64,000 nt of DNA from Planctomicrobium piriforme (GTDB lineage: Bacteria > Planctomycetota > Planctomycetia > Planctomycetales > Planctomycetaceae). Position numbers and translations under genes: made by a program. The DNA is taken from contig NZ_FOQD01000018.1 of NCBI RefSeq assembly GCF_900113665.1, forward strand, positions 81,932-145,931, read 5' to 3'. A model generated the notes under the pieces. The model was not told the origin of the DNA, searched no databases, and saw only the letters and a program-made list of their open reading frames with translations. This document shows positions 21,157 to 32,672 of this stretch, one piece after another; within the stretch, counting starts at the first letter, position 1, and each line of letters opens with the position of its first letter.

Positions 21157-21777
21157 GTTCTGTTTCGCGGTCAGAGATCAGCCGGCCGCGGCAGACGATT
21201 GAAGAATTTCAAAAAGGAGATGGCTGCCGCGGTTCAGATGTCAGAATATCGCGAGATGAGCCGAATTGCAGTGCCGCAGGTGCATTCCGCTTCCTGCATC
21301 CGAGGGAGCCTGGTCATCAATTTCAGGCTCCGGTCTCCCCGAAATCGGGGATGGCGGCCTGCTGACGGAGTTCGTAATGTCTGTGTCATTGACTGTAAGT
21401 TGGGGTGGAAGTGCCGGGCCACATCAGGCACGCACGCTCAAGCTGGCCGTCAAACGGGCCTGCGGGCATTGCGGGGGTGGAATCGACGGGGCCTGTACGG
21501 GCCAATGTCGCCGTTGGGCAGGGCGGCGCAGGCTCTTCGGTTCTCCCCCGTAATTTTTGTTTTGCTGACAGAGAGAACCTGTCATTGGCTCCGCGAGAGC
21601 CGGCAACTCTCTATAAGTTCTAACGAGGGCGATGCTTTACGCCTCCCTTCTCTCGCTCGGCCGGGGACGAAGTTATTGTCTGGCCGGTCGATCCGGGGCA
21701 TTAAAATTCCGCGAACCCGGAATGCCAAAGAGAAGTCCTTCTCGAAAAACGACTGTCCTCTCTGAGGAGATCACCCC
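21157..21777. other. Gene-poor gap upstream of the first DinB gene
   Basis: 621 bp with only short ORFs lacking recognisable homology or good start contexts. The last 20 bp contain a clear Shine-Dalgarno (GAGGAGAT) for the DinB gene at 21778. No terminator hairpin with a T-run is visible. The stretch must carry the promoter of the minus-strand aldolase gene and that of the DinB pair. Confidence 0.5.
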
Positions 21778-22329
21778 ATGCAGGGCATGAAGTTGGTCCA
21801 ACGCCTCAATCAGCACCGCCAGTGGGCGAATGAGCGAGTGTTGAGTACGGCGACGGATTTGACGGCGGAACAATTGCGGCAACCTTTTCCGATCGGCCAG
21901 GGCTCAGTCTGGAGATCGTTGCTACATCTATATGCGGCCGAGTATGTCTGGCTGGAGACGTTGCTGGGAGATGACAACGCACTCACGCCAGGCGACGTCC
22001 GCGGGCAGTTGCCAGGGAACCAGCTCGCAGGAGGAATTCAGACGCTGGATGAACTGATCCAGCACTGGCAGGAATTGGCCGAGCGCTGGCGGGTCTATCT
22101 CGCATCCCTGACGGATGAGCAGCTGGACGAAGTTGTCTACCGGATCAGCACGAGTTCCGGCATCGGGCAACGCTACGGTAGCCGACGATCAGATGTCATT
22201 TTGCATGTCTGCACACATGCCCAATACACTCTGGCGCAGGTGAACAACATGTTCCGCCAGCTGCACGCGAGCACGACGGATGTCATGTTGATCACGCTCG
22301 CAAGGAATGAGTCGACTCCCCGGAGTTGA
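21778..22329 (+). CDS. DinB/YfiT-like metal-binding hydrolase family protein
   Basis: 183-residue four-helix-bundle protein of the DinB superfamily. The metal triad is His50 (LLHLYAAE), His143 and His147 (HVCTHAQYTLAQ). DinB-fold proteins bind divalent metal and include thiol-dependent transferases and YfiT hydrolases; the reaction here is unknown. GAGGAGAT upstream fixes ATG 21778. A second, more divergent DinB gene follows after 36 bp, so the two are probably co-transcribed. Confidence 0.85.
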   Translation: MQGMKLVQRLNQHRQWANERVLSTATDLTAEQLRQPFPIGQGSVWRSLLHLYAAEYVWLETLLGDDNALTPGDVRGQLPGNQLAGGIQTLDELIQHWQELAERWRVYLASLTDEQLDEVVYRISTSSGIGQRYGSRRSDVILHVCTHAQYTLAQVNNMFRQLHASTTDVMLITLARNESTPRS

Positions 22330-22365
22330 GACACCACCTTAATTCTGTCTACAGGAAACCAGGAC

Positions 22366-22890
22366 ATGGCAGGCGCCCCTCTCGACACCTTGTACTCGGC
22401 GATGCTGGATGACGCTTCGCTGGCCGTGCCCGAACTGATCAACCTGTATGAGCGCGGTACTGAGGATTTGCGGGCGGCGGTGGCCGGGATGACTCCGGCG
22501 GAACTGGCAGCCCGACCGATTCCCGGGAAATGGAGCACGCTGGAAGTGGTCTGCCACCTGGCGGACTGCGAACAGTTCAACTCCGAGCGATTGAAACGAA
22601 CCGCCGCACTGGAGAAGCCGTTGCTGGTGGGGATCGATCCGACGAATTACCCCGCGGCGCTGCGGTATGAGCTGGCAGATCTCGAAGAAGAATTGAAACT
22701 CATCGAACTCACGCGGCGGCAAACGGCGAGGATGCTGCGGCGGCTGCCGGATTCGGTTTGGCAGAGAACGGCGATCCATACGGAAATCGGCCTGATCACC
22801 ATGCGGCAACTCCTCCTGCATCCCCTGCGGCACATGCTGCACCACCTGCCGACGATTGCCGAGAAGCGCGCTGCGCTGCTTGGGAAATAG
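22366..22890 (+). CDS. DinB family protein (DinB_2 subtype)
   Basis: 174 residues with the DinB_2 pattern: RPIPGKWSTLEVVCHLADCE (His64 as first metal ligand) and a C-terminal LLHPLRHMLHHL stretch supplying the paired histidines. It is distinct in sequence from the DinB protein encoded 36 bp upstream, so the pair is two subfamilies and not a recent duplication. The reaction is unknown. Confidence 0.85.
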   Translation: MAGAPLDTLYSAMLDDASLAVPELINLYERGTEDLRAAVAGMTPAELAARPIPGKWSTLEVVCHLADCEQFNSERLKRTAALEKPLLVGIDPTNYPAALRYELADLEEELKLIELTRRQTARMLRRLPDSVWQRTAIHTEIGLITMRQLLLHPLRHMLHHLPTIAEKRAALLGK

Positions 22891-23036
22891 AAGGAACCAC
22901 GGAGCCCTTAGCTGCCAAAGGGAAATTGCACAGGCAAAAATGCCTATACCACCAGTTCAGAGGTTCCTGAATTCGTTTCCGTGTTCGCCGTCCCTTCCGT
23001 TGTTCTTTCCTTCTCAGCTTAATCTGGAAGGCCAAT

Positions 23037-23070
23037 AAAAAAACGGCCCGGCAGTTGAATGCCGGGCCGT
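23037..23070 (-). terminator. Rho-independent terminator of dnaK
   Basis: An 11-bp perfect GC-rich stem, 23043-23053 paired with 23060-23070 with a 6-nt loop, is followed on the minus strand by seven T. It lies about 35 bp after the dnaK stop. A textbook intrinsic terminator. Confidence 0.93.
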
Positions 23071-23103
23071 GATCTGATGATGATTATCCCGAGCCGCTGT
23101 GGC

Positions 23104-24999
23104 TTACGACTTCGTCTCGAATTCGGCGTCGATCACATCGTCGTCCGCACCGGATTTGGCTTCCGCAGCACCAGCCGTGTTTGCGTCACCTCCGGCTTTG
23201 CTGGCCGCTTCGTAGATGTGCTTGCTCAACGCGTGCGTCGCCTGTTCCAGGTTTTCGACCGCGGACTTGATGGCGGCGGCGTCCTCACCCTTCTCTGCAT
23301 CGCGGACTTTCTGAATCGCCGCTTCAATGGCCGACTTCGAAGCGTCGTCCAGTTTGTCGGCGTGTTCCTTCAGCATCTTCTCCGTCTGGTAGACGAAGTT
23401 CGACGCCTTGTTCCGCGACTCGGCGAGTTCTTTTCGCTTCTTGTCCTCATCGGCATGCGACTCGGCGTCTTTCCGCATCTTCTCGATCTCGGTGTCGGAC
23501 AGTCCGCTCGACTGCTGAATCGTCACCTTGTGCTCTTTGCCAGACGATTTGTCTTTCGCAAAGACGCTCAGGATGCCGTTCACGTCGATATCGAACTTCA
23601 CCTCGATTTGCGGCACGCCGCGCGGAGCCGGCGGCAACCCTTCCAGATTGAACTGGTCGAGGAGACGGTTGTCTGTCGCGATCGGACGTTCCCCCTGGAA
23701 GACGCGAACCGTCACGGCGTTCTGGTTATCAGACGCGGTCGAGAAGGTTTCGGCCTTGGTCACGGGGATTGTTGTATTCCGCTCGATCAGAACCGTCATC
23801 ACGCCCCCTTCGGTTTCGATTCCGAGCGAGAGCGGAGTCACGTCCAGCAGCACCACGTCTTTGACGTCGCCGCCGATGATGGCTCCCTGAATCGCGGCTC
23901 CGATCGAGACCACTTCGTCCGGATTGACCCCCTTATGCGGCTCCTTGCCGTTGAAGATCTTCTTGACGAGTTCGGCGACCATCGGCACGCGGGTCGAGCC
24001 CCCCACGAGGACAACTTCGTCGATGTCCTTGGGAGTGAGCTTGGCGTCCTTGAGCGCCTGTTCCACCGGCTTCCGGCACCGTTCGACGAGCGGATCGATC
24101 AGACGTTCGAACTGCGAACGCGAGATCGTCATCTGCAAGTGGCGGGCTTCGTGAATGAACGGCAGATTGATTTCCGTGCTCTGGAGTGAAGAGAGTTCTT
24201 TCTTCGCCTTTTCGCAGGCTTCACGGAGTCGCTGCAGAGCCATCGGCTGCTTACGCAGGTCGATCTTCTGCTCTTTGTTGAACTCATCAGCGACGTAGTG
24301 AATCAGCTTTTCATCGAAGTCGTCGCCGCCGAGGTGGGTGTCCCCGTTGGTGGAGAGCACTTCGACCGAGCCTTCTTCGACTTCCAGAACGGAGACGTCG
24401 AACGTTCCGCCCCCGAGATCGAAGACAACGATCTTCTCGTCCTTCTTCTTTTCGAGCCCGTACGCCAAAGCGGCGGCGGTCGGCTCGTTGATGATACGGG
24501 CGACATCGAGGCCGGCGATCTGGCCGGCGTCTTTGGTCGCCTGACGCTGGGCGTCGTTGAAGTACGCCGGGACCGTGATCACTGCCTTGTTGACGCGATG
24601 ACCCAGGTAGCTTTCCGCGGCGTCTTTCAGCTTCATCAGCACATGCGCCGAAATTTCCGGCGGAGTGTACTGCTTGCCTTTGACGTCGATTTTGACGTAG
24701 TCGTTCTTGCCGCCGACGACCTTGTACGGCACCAGCTTCTCTTCCGATTCAACTTCGTTGTGCCGACGGCCCATGAAGCGTTTGACGGAGTAGATGGTGT
24801 TCTCGGGGTTGGTGATGGCCTGCCGTTTGGCGGGCTCGCCGACCAGAACATCTCCTTTATCGGTAAACGCGACGACGCTGGGGGTCGTGCGGGAACCTTC
24901 CTGGTTGGCGATGACTTTGACTTCGCCCCCCTCCATCACGGAGACGACGGAGTTCGTCGTCCCCAAATCGATCCCAATGATCTTTTCTGAAACAGCCAT
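23104..24999 (-). CDS. dnaK: Molecular chaperone DnaK (Hsp70)
   Basis: 631-residue Hsp70 chaperone that binds unfolded client peptides in an ATP-controlled cycle. Seen: N-terminal phosphate loop GIDLGTTNSVVSV, the ATPase motifs FDLGGGTFDVS and GGSTRVPMV, linker VVLLDVTPLSLG, substrate-binding beta domain and a helical lid ending in the DDDVIDAEFE tail. Length matches the family. GGGAGC precedes ATG 24999. No grpE or dnaJ flanks it and no CIRCE element is visible upstream, so this copy is monocistronic with its own terminator. Confidence 0.97.
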   Translation of the reverse strand: MAVSEKIIGIDLGTTNSVVSVMEGGEVKVIANQEGSRTTPSVVAFTDKGDVLVGEPAKRQAITNPENTIYSVKRFMGRRHNEVESEEKLVPYKVVGGKNDYVKIDVKGKQYTPPEISAHVLMKLKDAAESYLGHRVNKAVITVPAYFNDAQRQATKDAGQIAGLDVARIINEPTAAALAYGLEKKKDEKIVVFDLGGGTFDVSVLEVEEGSVEVLSTNGDTHLGGDDFDEKLIHYVADEFNKEQKIDLRKQPMALQRLREACEKAKKELSSLQSTEINLPFIHEARHLQMTISRSQFERLIDPLVERCRKPVEQALKDAKLTPKDIDEVVLVGGSTRVPMVAELVKKIFNGKEPHKGVNPDEVVSIGAAIQGAIIGGDVKDVVLLDVTPLSLGIETEGGVMTVLIERNTTIPVTKAETFSTASDNQNAVTVRVFQGERPIATDNRLLDQFNLEGLPPAPRGVPQIEVKFDIDVNGILSVFAKDKSSGKEHKVTIQQSSGLSDTEIEKMRKDAESHADEDKKRKELAESRNKASNFVYQTEKMLKEHADKLDDASKSAIEAAIQKVRDAEKGEDAAAIKSAVENLEQATHALSKHIYEAASKAGGDANTAGAAEAKSGADDDVIDAEFETKS

Positions 25000-25588
25000 T
25001 AATTGCTCCCGATTCTGTCTACGAATTCAACGGGAAGTTCTGACCTCTCGTTTGGAGAAGGAAAAGGCAAACTGCGCGCCAAAAAACGGAGACCTCAAAT
25101 TTGGACGTAACTTCAGACAATAGAATGTGATACAGGTTGTTGCCAGAATGGGTGTTCTGTCAACTTGGCATTCACGATATGGCGATCTGACGGGTTGGTG
25201 GCTGCCTTTTTTGCAGGGCATGTGCTTCGGCCAGTGTGCGATCCACGCTCGTTCTGACAGAGTCCGTTGCACAGTCAGTGCGCCTGACTGGCTGTTTACT
25301 GACCAGTTTGCCGCTGTCTCGGAACGCAGCAGACTGAAGCGGACACGCTCCGAGATGGAACAGGAAAAGGCTCTGACGCTCAATCTAAGGTCTGTAAATA
25401 GTGTTCAAATGTGTGGTTTTGGCTGTAAAAACCAGGAATTTCGATATTGGGCGCGAATTTCGCTAAAGCTTTCCAGTGCTCGTAAAGCTTTTTTTGGTGA
25501 CTCCGGGGATTTCCCGCTGTCCAAACAGCGGCGAGCTGCGAAAGCTTCAAGACGCTCAGTAGTTGTTGGTGTTCTCAAGGAGGAAAAC
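25000..25588. promoter_or_regulatory. Divergent dnaK-csrA intergenic region
   Basis: 589 bp without a credible gene, containing both promoters. No CIRCE inverted repeat (TTAGCACTC type) is seen. At 25463-25490 AAAGCTTT recurs at both ends of an 11-nt loop before a T-run (weak AT-rich hairpin). At 25517-25532 CGCTGT/ACAGCG makes a small hairpin in the csrA leader. AAGGAGG at 25577-25583 is a near-perfect Shine-Dalgarno for csrA. Confidence 0.5.
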
Positions 25589-25792
25589 ATGCTCGTTCTG
25601 ACGCGAAAAACTGGTGAGACTGTTGTGATCGGTGATGGAATCAGAATCACGGTCTCGGCCGTTTCTGGCAATCGGGTGAAGATCGCCGTCGATGCCCCGC
25701 GTGAATGCCCTATTCGGCGTGCTGAAATCGCACCGAACGAGCATTCCGCGCCACGCACCGTGCGAATTCCACAAGGCGCAGTTGCTCGCTAG
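25589..25792 (+). CDS. csrA: Carbon storage regulator CsrA (RsmA)
   Basis: 67-residue RNA-binding translational regulator. MLVLTRKTGETVVIGDGI is the canonical N-terminus, followed by SGNRVKIAVDAPRECPIRR, which matches the GxxxKIxxxAPxxxxVxR RNA-binding face. The strong AAGGAGG site 5 bp upstream decides the start. The GGA inside that site is where CsrA proteins often repress themselves; here that is only inference. It is close to the family's usual length. Confidence 0.93.
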   Translation: MLVLTRKTGETVVIGDGIRITVSAVSGNRVKIAVDAPRECPIRRAEIAPNEHSAPRTVRIPQGAVAR

Positions 25793-25884
25793 CGAAGAGA
25801 CAGATATGGCAGGTGTGACGGGATGCTCCGTTCACCTGAGGGTGTGGTGTTGGGAGCGGCTTGGAAGAAAAGCTTCCTGCCTGC

Positions 25885-27309
25885 TCATTTCTTCTTCGGC
25901 AAGTAGCGGTGCGTCGCCTGTGCGAACACTGCCTCCGCGGACTCCATCAGCGTCTCCGACAGCGTCGGATGAGCGTGGATGCTCTCCGCCAGGTCGCGTG
26001 CGACCGCAGCGGTTTCGACCGCCAGCACTCCCTCGGCAATGAGCTCCCCTGCTCCGACGCCCACGATCCCGACGCCGAGAATTCGTTGCGTCTTCGGGTC
26101 GACGATCATTTTCGTCAGCCCTTCCGGTCGGCCGATCGCCTGTGCGCGGCCTGAGGCGGCCCACGGAAACTTGGTGACGATGACCTCGATTCCCTTTTCT
26201 TTGGCCTGCGTTTCTGTCAGCCCGCACCAGGCAATTTCCGGATCGGTGTAGACGACGCTGGGAATCGCAATGCTATCGAATTCCGCCGGTTCTCCTAAAA
26301 TCGCTCCGACAGCCACTTTCGCTTCGCGCGTGGCCTTGTGGGCCAACATCGGATTCCCGGCGACATCGCCAATCGCGAGGATCTTCGGGTCCGCCGTACA
26401 CATCTTTTTGTCGACTTCGACGAAGCCGCGATCGGTGACCTTCGCCTTGGTTTTTTCGAGGCCAATCCCCAAGCCGTTGGGAATGCGGCCAATCGAGACC
26501 AGCACTCGACTGAAGGTCTGCGGAGTGGTGACTCCCTCGCCTTCGAATTCCGCGACGATCCCCTGCTCCGTCGCCTTGAGCGACAGCACCTTGGTGTTGG
26601 TGTAGATGGCCGCGAACTCGGCCAGCAGGCGTTTCTTGAGCGGCGCGACCAAGTCTCGATCAGTGCCAGGCAGCACGTCAGGCAGCATTTCGACGACAGT
26701 CACCTTGGAACCGAGAGCGGCATACACCGAGCCCAGTTCCAGGCCGATGATTCCGCCGCCGACGATCAGCAGCGTTTCCGGAATGTCCTTGAGTTCCAGG
26801 GCTCCGGTCGAGTCCATTACCCGATCGTCGCCCAGGTCGAACATCTTGGGAATTGCAGGCCGCGAGCCGACCGCCACGATGCAGTGGTCGAATGTCAGCT
26901 TGCCGGTCGTGCCATCAGGATAAGAGAGCTTCAGCGAGTTCGAGTTTTCGAACGTGCCGCGTGCCTGAATTAACTGCACCTTACGGGCATCGCACAACTG
27001 ACGAATCCCGCCGGTCATTTTGCCGATGACGGAGTTCTTGAATCCCCGGATCTTATCGAGATCGATTTCCGGCTTGGCGAATGTCAGCCCCCACGCCGCC
27101 GACTCTTTGGCCTCGTGAATCAAAGCCGCAACGTGCAGCAAGGCTTTCGAGGGAATGCAGCCCCGGTTCAGGCAGACTCCGCCTGGCTGCGGATCCTGAT
27201 CGATGATGATCACCTTTTTGCCATGATCCGCCGCCTCAAACGCCGCCGGGTACCCGCCCGGTCCGCCGCCGAGAACCACGACTTCTGCATGCAATGTTTC
27301 GCTGGCCAT
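25885..27309 (-). CDS. lpdA: Dihydrolipoyl dehydrogenase (E3)
   Basis: 474-residue flavoprotein reoxidising dihydrolipoamide for 2-oxoacid dehydrogenase complexes and glycine cleavage. Seen: FAD loop VLGGGPGGYPAA (13-24), redox pair Cys46/Cys51 (GVCLNRGCIPSK), NAD loop GGGIIGLELGSVYAALG and the C-terminal HAHPTLSE catalytic histidine. The start at 27309 (MASETLHAEV) has an upstream AGGACAGGA; a longer frame to 27348 is possible but atypical. No E1 or E2 genes are in the window. Confidence 0.95.
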   Translation of the reverse strand: MASETLHAEVVVLGGGPGGYPAAFEAADHGKKVIIIDQDPQPGGVCLNRGCIPSKALLHVAALIHEAKESAAWGLTFAKPEIDLDKIRGFKNSVIGKMTGGIRQLCDARKVQLIQARGTFENSNSLKLSYPDGTTGKLTFDHCIVAVGSRPAIPKMFDLGDDRVMDSTGALELKDIPETLLIVGGGIIGLELGSVYAALGSKVTVVEMLPDVLPGTDRDLVAPLKKRLLAEFAAIYTNTKVLSLKATEQGIVAEFEGEGVTTPQTFSRVLVSIGRIPNGLGIGLEKTKAKVTDRGFVEVDKKMCTADPKILAIGDVAGNPMLAHKATREAKVAVGAILGEPAEFDSIAIPSVVYTDPEIAWCGLTETQAKEKGIEVIVTKFPWAASGRAQAIGRPEGLTKMIVDPKTQRILGVGIVGVGAGELIAEGVLAVETAAVARDLAESIHAHPTLSETLMESAEAVFAQATHRYLPKKK

Positions 27310-27470
27310 CAATCCTGTCCTGTCTCGATGAAATTTGTTAACGAACATTAAGCGATCTTGAGACGGCGGAAAAGGAATGACTCAATCAAAGACGCCGATG
27401 TGTTCATTCCGTGGCCGACAGCGAATAGACTTGCGGCTGGCATCAATTCAGCACTGCGAGGCTCACATTC

Positions 27471-28958
<1,488 letters not shown>

Positions 28959-28961
28959 GGC

Positions 28962-29146
28962 GTGGCAGGGTCAGTAGCGGAGCGGATGGCCCTGCCCGTG
29001 TGCTATGCAAGTTCGGCGATGCAGTGGAATCTAATGATCCACTTCGAAATGAATTGAAGCCATTTGAAAGGCTCGCGAAGCGTTGAAAGGTGGAATGCCG
29101 CTTCGACGTTCGACGGGGCCATGCGCTCCGCTACTGACCCCGCCAC
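28962..29146. repeat. MITE-like element, copy A
   Basis: 185 bp with terminal inverted repeats: 28962-28993 pairs with 29115-29146 at 29 of 32 positions (core GGGTCAGTAGCGGAGCG). It sits between the glpK stop and the stop of the minus-strand kinase fragment, with only 3 and 5 bp to spare. Copy B at 32467-32627 shares the ends and internal blocks. Because both arms can pair, it may also act as a bidirectional terminator. Confidence 0.75.
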
Positions 29147-29151
29147 CCGCT

Positions 29152-31460
29152 TCAAGGGTTTATCAACGAGACCCGTCGGTTGAAGTCTCCGGCGTCGTAC
29201 TTCTTCCAGAATTCCGCGGCAGAGCTGACTTTGTCGTAGTCGTAGCCGATGGTTTGCAGGCTCTGCATGTCGCGCAGGACATTGATGCCAGTGGTAATGT
29301 TACCGGGTGAGAAATAGAGTTCGGCGAGATCCATACCCTGGAGCGGTGTGAAATCGGAGATAGCGGTGAATTCACAGCCCAGCGATTTCAGACGCATGCC
29401 TTGCACGGGGGACAAATCAGTGACCCTGGTGCTGTTACACAACAGTTTTGTAAGCGGCATCCCTTTAATGGGAGACAAGTCGGCGAGGTTGTTTTCACCG
29501 CACCATAACTCAGTGATGGGCATTCCCTGCAGCGGTGCCAGGTTCGTCACCTGCGTGCGATAGCAGATGAGTTTCGTGAGTTTCATGCCTTTCAGCGGAG
29601 TGAGATCCGAGACAGGCGTGCCGGCACAGTTCAGGTCTGTCAGCGGCATTCCCCGCAGCGGGGAGAGGTCGGCGACGCGCGTTTCGAAACAGCGGAGGCT
29701 GGTGAGCTGCAGGCCCTTGAGGGGGGAGAGATCGCTGAGCCTGCCGCGCCCTGCCTCGCTTCCCCGACAGGCCAGGAGCTTGAGTCCCCGGAATGCCTGG
29801 ACGGGCGAGATGTCCGTGATGTTGTCGCTGTAGAAGCGAAATTCGGTGACGATGCCACCCTCGATCATGGGCGTGACCTTGCCGTCGAAGTCGGGATTCA
29901 GCTCGACGAGCTTCTTGCGGACCGCTTCCACCTGACTCTCGGCAGGTAAGAAAGGAACTTCTTTCAGCCACTGCTCAAATGTGACGGGAGCTTTCAGGTC
30001 GGTGACGGGCGAGCTGACAGCGGCGGGAGCGGGCGGCGTCAGCGGCAGGAGTTTGGCGGTGATGGTTTGCTGCTTGCCGGCGGCGATTTCAAAGTCGCGC
30101 CCGAAGACCACGAAACCGTCTTTCTCGACCTTGAGGCGATGCTGGCCTGGATCGACGGAGATGGAGACCGGGGTTTGTCCCCCCTGGCGGGTGACTTCGA
30201 TTTTGCCCTCGGCGTCGGAGACCTGAATGACAGCGTTGGGCTGATTCACTTCGACGATGAGCGTGCCGTCAGCGGTTTTGAGCGAAACAATAACGCCGGT
30301 CAGAATGGCGAAGCCAAGCAGGGCCATCGCAACGAAAACGAGACGCCGAGTTCCGCGGCCCGATCCGGTTGTCGCTGAGAGCAAGGTCGGGTCTTCAGGA
30401 ATATTTTCTGGAAGGCAGAGAGCTGCGTTTTGAGAGGATGAGGGAGCGAGAGCATAGCGTTCGAGATCGGTAATCAATTCGCTGGCAGTCTGATACCGAT
30501 GGCTGGCCTGCTTGGCGACGAGTTTTTTGAAGATGAATTCAAGAGATTCGGGAACTTCTGATCTGGCGGCACGCAAGGAAGGGATCGGGTGTTCCCGATG
30601 CGCGAACACTTTATTCATGAGGGTGTCGCCCGCGTAGGGTGCTTTGCCAATCAGAGGTAATGCAGCGAGCACCCGAGGGAATAAAGGTCGGCGCGGGCAT
30701 CGGCGGAGCGGACATCGACGGCCTGTTCGGGTGCCATGTAATCGATGGTGCCCATGATCGCGCCGGTGCTCGTGAGTTCGGCTGGGGGCAGTTCGAGGTC
30801 GTTGCTGGTGAGTCGGGCCAGCCCGAGGTCGAGAATCCTGACGGTTCCCTTTTTGTCAAGCAGCAAATTGGCTGGCTTAATGTCCCGATGGACAATGCCA
30901 TTGGCATGCGCTGCGGCGAGTCCGCGTGCGGCCTGCAGGATGCTGTTCACGGCGTTTTCGACGGAGAGCGGCCCGTGTTTTTTGACGAACCTGGAAAGGT
31001 CGGAGCCGTCGATGAATTCCATAACGAGGAAATGGACGCCGTCCGCACAATCTGCGTCGAGAGCAGCGACGATGTTGGGGTGGGTGATCTTGGCGGCCGC
31101 CGTCACCTCGCGTTCGAAACGGGCGACCGTGGTGGGATCTTTCATTTTGTCTGAGGGCAGGAGTTTCAGCGCCACGATGCGATGCATGCGGCGATGCTCG
31201 GCCTTGTAGACGAGCCCCATCCCGCCTGCGCCGATTTTCTCCATCAGGACATAATTGCCCAGCACGAGTGATCTGGCTTTGCCTTTAAAGACCTCTTCGG
31301 CCTGAAACTTCGTCAGCTTCTTGCTGCGGACCAGTTCCCGCGCTAGCTCCTCAGCGTCTTTCGGAGCGGCCCGGGGAGGAATGAACTCCTTGAGCGTGTC
31401 CCCCGGCAGGATGCCGCTGTCCTGCAACTGCCGCACGAATTGTTCAAGGGGAATCGACAT
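29152..31460 (-). pseudogene. Frameshifted Ser/Thr kinase with C-terminal leucine-rich repeats
   Basis: One planctomycete-type kinase split by a -1 frame change near 30654. The 5' part (30651-31460, 269 aa) has the glycine loop GAGGMGLVYKAE, HRDIKPANLLLD and DLG in place of DFG. It ends in LGCSLHYL followed by TGA. The 3' frame resumes as LIGKAPYAGDTLMNK, exactly where HYLLTGKAPF continues in intact homologues. It then gives the rest of the kinase, a TM helix (LVFVAMALLGFAILTGVIVS), a PEGA-like region and about nine short LRR units (DLSPLKGMPLTKL type). A single missing base explains it: either a real mutation or a sequencing error. Confidence 0.8.
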
Positions 31461-31519
31461 GTACTCGATTTTGCCGTTAAGTGCTGACTGCGCACGGATG
31501 ATGTCTCCGCGCCATCGGG

Positions 31520-32254
31520 TTACTCCGCGCGGTGACCGACATACACTGCGCCGAATTGATTGCGGCCTTCGAACATCTGGCCGTCGTCGTGAAATGTATA
31601 GAGATCCTTGAAGCCTTCCTTCGGCGCGTGGGCGGCATGATTGGTGACCTCGATCTTGTCGCCCTTGAAAACCCAGTACTTCGGGTAGACCTCGTAGTCT
31701 TCGGCGAAACGATTCATGGTGAAATCGGAATAGAAGTACCAGTGAAACTGCTTGCCTTTATCGAAGTTCGCACCCTGGCATCTGCAGCGCCCAATCAGCA
31801 GCGGCACGCCGGCCCGCTCCCGAACGTATGCCGCCGCGGCCTGGTCCTCTTTGGCATTGGTCAGCGTGCGAATGACATCATCATAAACCTGCATCGTACG
31901 CCGGTCGGATGAGCTGACCTTGCCGACATAGTTCTGCATGGCGACGCGCATCACCGGCGAGAAGGGAACGCAACCCGTCTTGTCGAATGTGGCGCGTTCC
32001 AGTTCGATTGAGGCGAGCAACGTGGCTCTGTCTTCTGGCGTGAAGCGTTTGTTCTGCCGGACTTTGGCCAGAGCATCGTCAAAGTCGGACAGCAGTTTTG
32101 CCTTTGCTTCCTGACGCTCCTGCTGATCTTTTTCGAGGCGCGAATTGAGCTCTTTTTTCAGCTTTTCCGGAACGTCGGCCTGCACTTGTCCGGCGGCGAT
32201 GAACAGCACCCCGCAGACAGACAGAAAGAGAATCCTCAGAGGCCCCGTAAACAT
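31520..32254 (-). CDS. Secreted protein of unknown function
   Basis: 244 residues. Residues 1-26 form a signal peptide (ILFLSVCGVLFIAAGQVQA). A charged coiled-coil-like stretch (about 28-65) follows, then a folded region with GRCRCQG cysteines and an aromatic C-terminal half (WYFYSDFTMNRF, YPKYWVFKGDKIEV). I recognise no family. It lies about 60 bp upstream of the frameshifted kinase gene on the same strand, so the two may have shared a transcript. Confidence 0.65.
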   Translation of the reverse strand: MFTGPLRILFLSVCGVLFIAAGQVQADVPEKLKKELNSRLEKDQQERQEAKAKLLSDFDDALAKVRQNKRFTPEDRATLLASIELERATFDKTGCVPFSPVMRVAMQNYVGKVSSSDRRTMQVYDDVIRTLTNAKEDQAAAAYVRERAGVPLLIGRCRCQGANFDKGKQFHWYFYSDFTMNRFAEDYEVYPKYWVFKGDKIEVTNHAAHAPKEGFKDLYTFHDDGQMFEGRNQFGAVYVGHRAE

Positions 32255-32466
32255 GGACGTGCCCGCCTGACTGAACAGAGGAACGAGAGTTCACAGCACC
32301 GCCGCGACCCGATCCGCCCAAAGCAACATCTCACTTGGCATGCGGAAGAAGGGAAAGCCGTGCCCGTGCAACTCGGCCATCATGTCCGGAATTCAGGCGA
32401 CGAGCCAGCGGGAGGATTGGAATTCGCGGTTTCTTAACAGGATGACGGTTATCTAAAGGCGGCTGA

Positions 32467-32627
32467 GTGGCAAGGTCAGTCGCGAAGCGGATGGCCCTGC
32501 CTGCGTGCTATGAAAATTCGGCGACGCATGGGCAAATCTGCTGATTCAATCTCGCGGAGTTTTGAGAGCTTGGGAGCCCCGCTACGACGTTCGGCGGGGC
32601 CATACGCTTTGCTTCTGACCCCGGCAC
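32467..32627. repeat. MITE-like element, copy B
   Basis: About 160 bp related to copy A at 28962-29146: left end GTGGCAAGGTCAGTCGCGAA, shared GTGCTATG and TTCGGCGA blocks, and right end ending in TGACCCCGGCAC. Terminal arms 32467-32498 and 32596-32627 pair imperfectly (about 25 of 32). It lies between the secreted-protein gene and the toxin-antitoxin-like pair. Confidence 0.7.
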
Positions 32628-32672
32628 CCGCAGTCGCTGGACGTTTTGTACAGAAACGCCAGGCGAGAGGCG

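Noticed and set aside
21266..21553. 95-codon ORF in the gap before the DinB genes
   Set aside because: Overlapping frames of similar length, Gly/Arg/Trp-rich composition typical of noncoding GC-rich DNA.
23059..24189. 376-codon plus-strand frame
   Set aside because: Antisense to dnaK and includes its terminator; no domain, no ribosome site.
25000..25588. CIRCE/HrcA element upstream of dnaK
   Set aside because: No TTAGCACTC-N9-GAGTGCTAA or close variant found by eye.
25127..25792. Longer 221-codon version of csrA
   Set aside because: CsrA proteins begin at MLVLTRK, and AAGGAGG sits just before that ATG; the extension is leader sequence.
30645..30660. Programmed frameshift in the LRR kinase
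   Set aside because: The needed shift is -1, but there is no X-XXY-YYZ slippery site, and CTC-TGA resembles the +1 prfB site in the wrong direction.
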